A stretch of 64,000 nucleotides of DNA from Peromyscus leucopus (lineage: Eukaryota; Chordata; Mammalia; Rodentia; Cricetidae), in NCBI RefSeq assembly GCF_004664715.2, contig NC_051063.1:70046518-70110517 (forward strand). Direction: 5' to 3'. Shown here piece after piece: positions 55,325-64,000 of the stretch. The notes beneath the pieces were generated by a model. That model had not been told where the DNA came from. It did no database searches and saw only the letters and a program-made list of their open reading frames with translations. Position 1 is the stretch's first letter. The number at the start of each line of letters is the position of its first letter. The position numbers and the translations under genes are program-made.

Positions 55325-58216
55325 AACTTGAGGTCAGCCAATTGAATTTCTCCTAGGCATTTTGGAACCAATCAGATACATGAAAGGACTTTATCTTCTT
55401 ACTCTCTCCTGGAACTAGTTTCTCAAAGGATGTGCAGCTGGATACTAGTTAAGCAGGGTGCAAAATCCTAGTCATACTTTATTAAAACCTCCTTGGTTCT
55501 GAGCTGTTTCCTTTGCTGGGTCCCCAGTGTACTGATGGGCCCATTTGCTCGAGTTCTGTAAGCCGCTGTGGTGGCCTTTGTGTGATGCCTGTTTGTGTCA
55601 TGTGGACATGTGGGGAGTGCAGCTCTGGCTTCATGGCCACTGGGACATTTGTGGAACAGTGCTTGCGCTAGGCCAGCCTTGGGGAGATGGAAGGAAATGA
55701 GCAAACATCTTCTTAGGTAGATCCTCTGAGCGTCCACGAGCGAAGCTTGTGGGGTTCTGTGTTTCTTCCGGGCACTCCTCTCAGGACCCCTCAGATCCTC
55801 ACATTGGCTTCCTCTTGTTGAGGTTCAGCAGGAAAGAGCAGCCAGCACTTGGAGGGGAAGGTCAAAGAAGATCTTTTCCAGTCTCTGGCTGCTCAGAACA
55901 CATCGCTATTTCTCACAAGTGTGCCAGATTCTTCCCGAGGGTTCCTTGACCCACGGCTCACCGCCCTGTTGGGAAAATATCTGGATGCCCGCTTCCTCTT
56001 GTGGAAGCTGAAGGAGCCCTTGGCCAGATAATTCTACTGGATCTTTCCTCTTCCTGCTGTGCATTTGGAATGGGTTCACAAGGTAACCCCTGGATGTCCT
56101 TTCCTGGGCCTTTGACCCTGAAATGATTAGCATAAGGAGGGTCTAAGCCACAGAAGGCCACTTGGCACCCTCCTCTTCTCCTGCCTGTCTGCTTGGCAGT
56201 GAAGTCATAACTAACTGAGCTGTGAGGTTCCCTGGAGCCCACTTAGCTCCTGCCAGGTGCCAAATCTGTTTTCAGTCTTCTTAGCAATTCTATGAGCTCT
56301 GCAAATCCCACTGGCATAGGTTAGCCAGAGGCGGATTCTGATGAGGCCTCTTAATAGAAAACAAGACAAAAAAGAGACCAGGTTGTATTATCTTGTAATC
56401 ATCCTACAGGGCTGGCACTTGCTAATGTGCAGTGGAAATACCTAGTGAAATTTCAGAGTATTCCTGTTGAGTGGATTGGCCAAGTTCCCCATCTCTTTGT
56501 AGTGTGAGGATAGACCCCTCCCAGGTATGATGATGGGGTGATCACTCAAAAGACATTTAATAAACATCCACCATGTCCTAGATTCCATTCTGGGATTGGG
56601 AATATAACTTTAAATCAAAGACTCAGTCATACAAAGCTTTTGTTCTATTTGGGGGTGGGGCAGATAAGTGTAGATGTAAATTGTCAAGCGGCGGGGGGTA
56701 GGGGGTAGGGGGATGGGTGAGGGGGGGTGGAATCTACAAAGAATCCATGTGCATGGGTAGAATGAAGCAGGGACACACTCCCTCTTTAGGTGGTCAGGGA
56801 AGGCCTCTTGGATAGAGGGCTATTATGAGAATTTAGTGACCAAGAAGGTAGAAATTTAGGGAAGGCATATGGGGCCAGATCCATGCAGCCTAAAGATCAA
56901 GGCTAGCCTAATGATGAGCAAGGGCAGAGTAGGCACAGCAACATGGGGGTTGGGAGATCTAAGAACATCAGGATCCAGGAAAGGGCCAAACAGAAGGGAG
57001 CATGAAGTCTACAGTGACATCCATTGCAAGCTCTTTTAGCAAATCTCCAGGTGACTGACAGGCAGGTGTGGTCTGAGTTTTGAGGGAGTGGTGCTTCATC
57101 CTGTTTCTATATCACCCCTAGAGGAAAGTCACATAGAATACTAGGAAATCAAATTATATTGTTAATACTACATGTCAAACCTTCCAATATTGGTACTTAA
57201 TTTGTGGAATGAGGAGTATGTGTGAAAATATGTACTTGCACATGTAAATGAAATAATTTTATATCAAGCAGACATCTGAAGAGTTATTGAAGTTTCTTTG
57301 CATGGTAGGAGTGTATTCTTTTTTTTAGTATTACAGCATGTTGGCACTGACAGAAATAGGGTTTTTGACTGTAATGGGTGTGGCCAACCCTGATGAAATC
57401 TCTCCCTGCTATTTATTCAGGCTTCCAGGAAATGGTGAAGGCAGAAAGATGGAAAGACAGTGAGGGTTGAAGTCCCTGGGAAGGATGGAAGGGAACAGCA
57501 TTTCTTGTCTTCGGCACCGCTGACGTGGGGAACGGACCTTTCTTTGTGGTGTTTGGCTGTCCTGGGAGCCATGTGTTAGTTACATGGCTGGCTTCTGTCT
57601 CCTAGAGCCAGTGTGCCTCTATCCTCCAGTCATGAAAGACAAACTGGTCTCTAGACTCCCACAGATGACCCTGGAGAAGGCACATCACTGGCTGAGAACT
57701 GCCAGGTGGCAGGGAGAGGAACCTAGCCACTGGGTAAGGAGTTTTAAAAGTGGAAACCTGGGGCTGGGTCTCCTTTCTGATAGGATGGCACTAGCTGAGC
57801 TGCAGAAATGAGGAACCTGGAATGTATTTCAGGAATTTTCATCCACCCACAATGCTGGGGTTAATAAAGTCTCAGGGTCTAGAGTAGACTTAGATGAGAT
57901 TTAAGGTGAAAGAGTGGACGCCAGTAGGAGAGTAAACCAGGAACACCTCCTTGAGTACGAATGATGGAGGGAAGGTCTAGGTGGAAATGAGGGAGGAACA
58001 CTAGAGTTTGCTCCATGGGAGGACTAGGCTAGGAGGATGTGAGCTAATCTGGAGTTAAAGGTTCTAGGGGTGAGTCAGCAAGAGGTGGGGATGGAGCAGC
58101 ATGGTTGAAAAGATAGAGAATGCCATTCCTTCAGTATTGATGAAAGGAGAGGTAACTGCCTGCCATTTAAAGCAAAGCGTAACACACCCCCACCTGTGTG
58201 TGTCTCTCTGCGTGTA
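55325..58216. other. Unique sequence, 2.9 kb
   Basis: Contains the G-quadruplex at 56693-56730. A segment around 56540-56900 resembles a very old mammalian repeat ('gtcagggaaggcctcttgg') whose family I cannot name. No gene recognised. Confidence 0.4.
56693..56730 (+). other. G-quadruplex motif
   Basis: Five G runs of 3-7 separated by 2- to 3-base loops (ta, ta, at, tga). A strong G4 pattern on the plus strand. Confidence 0.75.
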
Positions 58217-58600
58217 TGTGTGTGTTGTCAACCTGACACATCTGGGAAGAGGGAGTCTCAATTGAGGAAATGCTTCTATCAGACTGGCCTTTAGCCATGT
58301 CTGTGGAGGCATTTTCTTGATTGTTAATTGACTTAGGAGGGTTCAGCTCACTGTGGGGGTGTCATTCCCTAGCAGGTGGGCCTAGAGTGTATAAGAAAGG
58401 TGACTGAACATGATTCTGGGAGCAAGCCAATAAGCGGTGTTCCTCCACAGTTACTACTTTAAGCATTTGCCTTGATTTCTTTTTTGTTTCCCTTGATAAT
58501 GATCTACAAAGTGTAACATGAAATAAACCCTTTCCTCCCCCAAGTTACTTTTTTGGTCATGGTGTTTATCATAGCAACAGAAAGCAAACTAGAATAGTAC
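58217..58600 (+). mobile_element. ORR1A/B-like MaLR LTR
   Basis: The ORR1 order is well kept: 'ttgtcaacctgacacatctg', 'gggagtctcaattgaggaaa', 'ggcattttcttgattgttaa', 'agcaagccaataagcggtg', 'aaataaaccctttcctcccc' and 'tttttggtcatggtgtttat'. Solo LTR. Confidence 0.85.
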
Positions 58601-58669
58601 TGTTGAGTTAAGGTCAATTCAAGAGAATTCTGTCTAAAGCTTCCATATTTATATGCAGTAACCATATAG

Positions 58670-58818
58670 GGGTATTTGTTTGTTTTAAAACAGCCTGATT
58701 CTTTATCTTAGGCCCACCTGGAACTCATTATGTAGCCTAGACTGGCCTTGAAATCATGCAGTCTTCCCATTCCAGTCTCTCAAGTGCTGTGATAGGCATG
58801 AGCCATCATATCTAATGG
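58670..58818 (-). mobile_element. B1-related SINE, antisense, old
   Basis: 'cacctggaactcattatgta', 'gcctagactggccttgaaat' and 'aagtgctgtgataggcatga' are antisense B1, diverged, with a degraded tail at left. Confidence 0.65.
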
Positions 58819-59330
58819 GATTTTTATTAATATCAAAAATAAGTGGGATAGCTTTAGAAAGAAATCTGTAAGATTGTTGAATTAAAAATGAACAAATTAG
58901 GGAGTCTTATTTATAACAAATGCCACTGAAAATAAATATACCATATGTCATAATTATCACAACAAGCAATCAGTGTTCATCAGTTGTCCATGAACAGACA
59001 CAGATGGAGACAATGTATGGAAAACACTGGGAACAGGCAGGCTGCATTCACTCTATAAATGTTGATTAAGCACATGCTGTGTGCTAGTTGCATTGTCACC
59101 AGCAGTGACAGGAAGATAATCTGGGTCGTCCTTGACCTGAAGGGTGCCAAAATTCTAAATAAAGACAAACAGCTATGAGTTTTGTCCAAGAGGTGCCCTG
59201 CAGTCAATAAGAAAAGCATCAAGAAATCGTTCTATCAGGCAAATGAAGAGGAGACACAATCGGAAAACGCATCAAAAAATCATTAATCTCATTAAAATGT
59301 AAATTAATTCACAATTAATATAGCAAAACA
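58819..59330. other. AT-rich sequence, possible MIR/L2 trace
   Basis: 'aaatgttgattaagcacatg' and 'ctgtgtgctagttgcattgt' near 59060 echo ancient mammal-wide repeats. Too short to name. Confidence 0.3.
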
Positions 59331-59331
59331 G

Positions 59332-59612
59332 AGGGGCTGAGAAGATGATTTAGTCAGTAATGCCCTTGATCTGTAGGTATGAAAACCTGAGTTTGAATTC
59401 CCAGCACCCATGTAAGAAGCTGTGTATAATATGTATGCCTAGAATCCCAGTGCTGGGAAAGTAGAGAGAGGAGGATCCTGGGAGCTTGTGGACTAGCCAG
59501 CTAAATCAGCAAACTTCAGGTTCAGTGAGAGATCCTGCCTCAAAAAAAGTCAGGTGAGGAGCCTAAAGAATGGTATCTGACAACTTCTGTCTACATGTGC
59601 ATGTTCCCACCC
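59332..59612 (+). mobile_element. B4 SINE, sense
   Basis: 'ggggctgagaagatgattta', 'aacctgagtttgaattccca', 'agaatcccagtgctgggaaa', 'ttcaggttcagtgagagatc', 'ctgcctcaaaaaaagtcag'. Complete order. Confidence 0.8.
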
Positions 59613-59701
59613 ACCTCTCTCCCTTTCTCTCCCTCTCTCCCTCCTAACCCCCTCCCCTCTCCACTTCCCCTCTCCCTCCCCAGATCATTCCCTCTTTCTC
59701 T
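59613..59701 (+). repeat. (CT/CCCT)n pyrimidine tract
   Basis: Nearly pure C/T, directly downstream of the B4 tail. Confidence 0.85.
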
Positions 59702-60091
59702 TCCTGAACTGAATATTACTACTGGTCATCTAAACTAGTAAATATTCACTGGGAAGAAAAAAAACTCAGTAGAGGGGAAACAACAATTTTTGTTGCTATG
59801 TTAAATCTATTCTTCAAAGAGCCTGAAGCAACCTAAAATATGAGAGTAATGAAAGGATTACATAAATTTTCATAATTTATTCTATCAGTTATTATATTTC
59901 ATTTTAATGGAAATTATGGGGTTGCCAAAAAATCATAAAGCTATGAAAAATTAGAAAGCAAAAACTGACTGTGTGTGCAGAATAAAAACCAGGGTGAGTC
60001 ACAGATACTTTACATTCAGTGAGTTAATTAGGAAGAGAGGCCATAGCTCCCCTCCATCCACTGAAATTTAGAAGAGGGATTTCCTTTCTTT
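59702..60091. other. AT-rich unclassified sequence
   Basis: No repeat recognised. AT-rich with several poly-A stretches. Confidence 0.35.
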
Positions 60092-61611
60092 CTTTCTTGT
60101 TTTGGTTTATTTTTGTTTCTATAATTTTTAAAAATATTTTTCTCTCCTTTTATTGTTTTTTTCCTTTTATTTATTCTTCTCAAATACAATATATCTTGAC
60201 CACAGCCTCCCCTCTCCCCACTCCTCCCAGTTCCTCCCCACCGTCCCTCTCCCCCAGATCCAATCCTCCTCCATTTCCTTTCAGAAAGAGCAGGCCTCCA
60301 AACTGAACATGGCATAACAAGATGCAAGAAGACTAGGCACACACCCTCTGATCAAGGCTGGATGAGGAAAAGAGTCCCACAAGCAGGCAAAAGAATCAGA
60401 GATACCCCACTCCTACTGCTAGGAGTCACACAAAAAACAAGATAAACAACCACAGCATGTCTGCAGAGCATATAGCATAGATTCATGCAGGCTCTGCGGT
60501 TGCTGCTTCAGTCTCCGTGAGCCCCTATAAGGCCTGCTTAGTTGATTCTGTGGACCATGTTCTCCTGGTGCCTCAACCCCTCTGGCTCCTACAATCCTTC
60601 TTCCCCCTCTTCTGCAGGGTTCCCCAAGCTCCACCTAATGTTTGTCCTTGGGTCTCTGCATCTGCTCCCATCAGCTGCCAGAGAAGTCTCTCTGGTGACA
60701 ATTGGGCTAGGCACAGATCTATGAATATAGCAGAATATCTTTAAGAATCATTTCTTTGGTCAGTCATGTTTGGTTCTACCCCCAGGTCTCTGAGCCATCC
60801 AGCCTCTGGTTTCTGGCCATCCAGACAGTGTCTGGCATGGGCTCCCTCTTGTGGCTTGGGTCTCAAGTTATCCCAGTCATTGGTTGGCCACTCTTACAAG
60901 CTCTGAGCCATTATTGTTCCAGGACACTTGTAGGCAGGGTAGGTATGTCTTGTGGCTGGGTTGGTGTGCCAGTCCCACCACTGGGAGTATAGCCTAGTTA
61001 AAGAAGATGGCTGGTTCATGCTCCATATTCTCCATTACTCGCAGTTCTTACTAGGGTCACTCTCATAGGTTCCAGGGAGTTTCCACTGCACTAGGTTTTC
61101 ATATCACCCAGTAAGTGCCCCCCTTATTGTCTCTCCTTGTACTCTCTCCCATTGTTCCTCCTCCTCCCATCTGGTGCCCTCATTCCCATCCCTACCCATC
61201 CCCAATCTACCCACAAAATCTAGTCTATCTCCCCTTCTTAGGGAGATCCATGTGTCCCCCTCAGAGTCCTCCTCCTTGTTACTTAGCCTCTCTGGGTCTG
61301 TGGATAGGATCATGTTTACCCTTTACTTAACAGCTAATGTCTACTTATAAGTGAGTACATATCATGTTTGTCTTTCTGGGTATGGTTTGCCTCCCTCAGG
61401 ATAATATTTTTTCTAGTTCCATTCATTTGCCTGCAATTCTCATGATGTCATTTTTTTTCTAACAGCTGAGCAATACTACATTGTTTAAATATATAATATT
61501 TTCTTTATCCATTCTTCAGTTGAGGGACATCTAGGTTGTTTCCAGTTTCTAGCTGTTATGAATAAAGCCACTATGAACATAGTTGAGCAAATGTCCTTGT
61601 GGCAGGATAGA

Positions 61612-61613
<2 letters not shown>

Positions 61614-61665
<52 letters not shown>

Positions 61666-61803
61666 CAGGGTTTCTCTTTGTAGTTTTTGGTGCCTGCCCT
61701 GGATCTCACTCTGTAGACCAGGCTGGCCTTGAACTCACAGAGATCTGCCTGGCTCTGCCTCCCAAGTGCTGAGATTAAAGGCATGTGCCACCACCGCCCA
61801 GCT
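61614..61803 (-). mobile_element. B1 SINE, antisense, with 49-T tail
   Basis: T runs unbroken from 61614 to 61662. Antisense B1 follows ('tagacagggtttctctttgt', 'aggctggccttgaactcac', 'aagtgctgagattaaaggc'). CAGGATAGA flanks it (61603-61611 and 61804-61812), and removing it restores L1 ORF2 sequence. Confidence 0.95.
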
Positions 61804-62069
61804 CAGGATAGAGCATCTTTTGGGTATATGCCCAAGAGTGGTATAGCTGGGTCTTGAGGTAGATCGATTCCCAAATTTCTGAGGAACCACCATGTTGATT
61901 TCCATAGTGGCTGTACAAGTTTCACTCCCATAAGCAATGGAGGAGTGTTCCCCTTATTTCACATCCTCAACAGCATGAGCTGTTACTTGTGTGATCTTAG
62001 CCATTCTAACAGATAGAAGATGGAATCTCAAAGTTTTAGTTTACATTTCCCTGGTGGTGGGGTGATGGT

Positions 62070-62881
62070 GGTAAAGAGAGCTTAGGGGAGCGGGAGGTCC
62101 CAGCTGGATCAGGAGCAGAGTGGGAGAACAGGGAGGGAGATACCATGATGAATGAAGACCCCAGGGGAATAGGAAGAAGCAGAGTGCTAGAGAGGTCCCC
62201 AGAAATCCACAAAGATACTCTACTGTAGACTACTGGCAATGGTCGAGAGAGTGCCTGAGCTGACCTGCTCTGGTGATTGAATGGCCGAACACCCTGGCTG
62301 TCATGACAGAACTCTCATCCAGTGTCTGATGGAAGCAGATGCAGAGATCCACGGCCGAGCCCCAGATGGAGCTCTGGTAGTACAATAGGCGAGAGAGAGG
62401 AGGGACTGTATGAGCGAGAGATATTGAGACCATGATTGGAAAAAGCACAGGGACTAATAGCCAAACTAGTGGAAATGCATGAACTGTGAACCAATGGCTG
62501 AGGAGCCCCCATGGAACTGGATCAGGTGGTCTGGATAAGTGAGATAGTTGATTAGCTTGAACTGTTTGGGAGGTCCCCAGGCAGTGGTGACGGAACCAAT
62601 CCTTGGTGTATGGGCTGGCTTTTTGGAGTTCGGGGCCTATGCTGGGACACTTTGCTCAGCCTTGGTGTAGAGAGAAGGGGACTGGACCTGCCTCGGCTGA
62701 GTCTACCAGGCTGAGCTAACTCCCCAGGGGAGACCTTGTCCTGAAGGAGATAGGAATGGAGGGTAGGTTGGGGGGGGGAAGGGCTGGGGGTGGGAGGAGG
62801 GAGGGCAGGGGAATCCGTGGCTGATAAGTGAAATTAAGTTAATTATAAAATAAAAATATTTTTTAAAAAAACCCCAAAAAA
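62070..62881 (+). mobile_element. L1 3' end (3' UTR), sense, nested in the antisense L1
   Basis: The rodent L1 3' UTR is read in the plus direction: 'gggaggtcccagctggatca', 'ccagaaatccacaaagata', 'gaagcagatgcagagatcc', 'aactgtttgggaggtcccc', the G-rich stretch at 62760-62812 and an AT/A-rich end. It is 5'-truncated. L1 ORF2 of the host element resumes at about 62882 ('gatgctgaacattttttaa'). Confidence 0.85.
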
Positions 62882-63512
62882 GATGCTGAACATTTTTTAA
62901 AGTATTTCTTACTCATTTGAGATTCCTTTATTGAGAATTCTGTTTAGATCTGTACCCCATTTTTAAAATTAGGTTATTTGCTTTTTTTTTTTATGTCTGG
63001 TTTCTTGAGGTTTTTTTTTTTATATATATTTTGGATTTTAGCCCTCTGTCCAATGTGGAGTTGGTGAAACCTTTTCCTATTTCGTAGGCTGCCATTTTGC
63101 CCCATTGATGATGCCTTCTGCCTTACAGAAGCTTTTCAGTTTCATGAGGTCGATCTTAGTGCCTGCATTATAGGTGTTCTGGTCAGGAAGTTGTTTCCTA
63201 TCCTAGTGCATTCAAGGCCATTCCCTACTTCTCTTCTACCAGGTTCAGAGTGTCTAGTTTAATTTTGAGGTCTTTGATCTCTTGAGTTTTGTGCAGGGTG
63301 ATAAATATGGATATATTTGCACATATATTGTAGATATATATGCTACGTGAAGATATCCAGTTAGACCAGCACCATTTGTTGAAGATGCTTTCCTTTTTCC
63401 ATTGTTTATTTCTGCCAACTTTATCAAAAATCAGGTGTCCATAGGTGTGTGGTTTTATGTCTGGGTATTTGATTCAATTCCATTGATTAACTTGTCTGTT
63501 TTTATGTCAGTA

Positions 63513-63731
63513 TCATATGTTTTTTATTACTATAGTTCTGTAGTACAGCTTGAAATCAGGGATGGTGATATCTTTGGAAGTTCTTTTATTGTTCCAGGTT
63601 GTTTCAGCTATCCTGTTTTTTTCCCCTGTATGAAATTGAATATTGTCTTTTTCAAGGTCTGTAAAGAATTGTGTTGGAATTTTGATGGGGATTGCATTGA
63701 ATATGTAGATTACTTTTGGTAAAATGGCCAT
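63513..63731 (-). pseudogene. L1 ORF2 reverse-transcriptase-region fragment
   Basis: This minus frame of 72 codons carries '[10 protein letters not shown]' and '[12 protein letters not shown]', which match the C-terminal part of the L1 ORF2 protein downstream of the RT catalytic core. Neighbouring parts of ORF2 lie in other frames, so the gene is frameshifted. It is a decayed retrotransposon protein, not a cellular gene. Confidence 0.75.
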
Positions 63732-64000
63732 TTTTACTATTTTAATTCTACTGACCCATGAGCATGGGAGATCTTTCTGTCTTCTGATATCAATTTAATT
63801 TTTTTCTTCAAAAACTTTAACTTTTTGTCATAGATATCTTTCACTTGCTTGGTTAGACTTACCCAAAATAATTTATATTTTTTGTGGCTAATGTGAAGGG
63901 TATTGTTTCCCTGATTTCTTTCTCAATCCATTTGCATATAGGAGGGATACTGATTTTTTTTTAAATTAATCTTTTATCCAGCCACATCACTGAAATTGTT

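Larger units (their letters stand above)
60092..64000 (-). mobile_element. L1 LINE, antisense, 3' UTR and ORF2, runs off the window
   Basis: The T/CT-rich left end (60092-60180) is the reversed poly-A end. The rodent L1 3' UTR follows ('ttagttgattctgtggacca', 'agcagaatatctttaagaat'), then the antisense ORF2 C-terminal region ('gctgagcaatactacattg', 'ggtatagctgggtcttgag') to the window end. It is interrupted by a B1 (61614-61803) and an opposite-strand L1 end (62070-62881). ORF2 is broken by stops and indels. Confidence 0.9.

Noticed and set aside
1..64000. tRNA, snRNA, 5S, Y RNA or 7SK genes or pseudogenes
   Set aside because: I looked for their internal promoter boxes and conserved cores by eye and saw only SINE-derived A/B boxes. 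A covariance-model search would be decisive.

Overview
This window looks like non-coding mammalian (rodent) DNA, and I find no protein-coding gene I would defend. The host call rests on the SINE set: B1, B2, B3, B4 and an ID fragment, rodent MaLR LTRs (ORR1 and MT types) and rodent L1 3' UTRs. The youngest B1 copies (37053, 55162) carry the tail phrase 'ggaaaggc(g/a)caaagcta', which I associate with cricetid rodents (hamsters, voles, deer mice) rather than Mus or Rattus. That finer placement is inference from memory.

Layout. 0-11 kb: unique DNA with an LTR-like block, ORR1 and MT LTRs, B3/B4 copies on (TG)n tracts, a G/GA-rich repeat, an unusual B1 relative, and L1 fragments. 11-19 kb: mostly repeat-poor, including an AT-rich tract at about 17.3-18.8 kb that reads like conserved non-coding DNA and holds a roughly 160-bp element present twice in inverted orientation. 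19.5-20.3 kb: imperfect tandem units overlapped by a minus-strand open frame that ends at a consensus 5' splice site. 21-28 kb: B4, B3, B2, MIR and an old L1/HAL1-like remnant. 30-34.5 kb: a dense retroelement graveyard of ORR1, MT, an LTR with a leader, an L1 3' end split by later insertions, and a B4 split by a solo LTR. 34.5-42.9 kb: mostly unique. 42.9-45.7 kb: an MT LTR with perfect 5-bp target duplications, an internally duplicated B3, a 60-bp duplication and a nine-copy minisatellite. 46-60 kb: unique DNA with scattered SINEs, MT and ORR1 LTRs and simple repeats. 60.1-64 kb: an antisense L1 running off the window end, interrupted by a B1 with a 49-T tail and by a second L1 3' end in the opposite orientation.

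The intervals labelled 'unique' resemble intergenic or intronic DNA. Subfamily names are from memory of consensus sequences and should be confirmed with RepeatMasker. The best candidates for something new are the inverted pair at 17.4/18.7 kb, the splice-donor-terminated ORF over tandem repeats at 19.6-20.2 kb, and the minisatellite whose every unit carries a polypyrimidine-AG motif.
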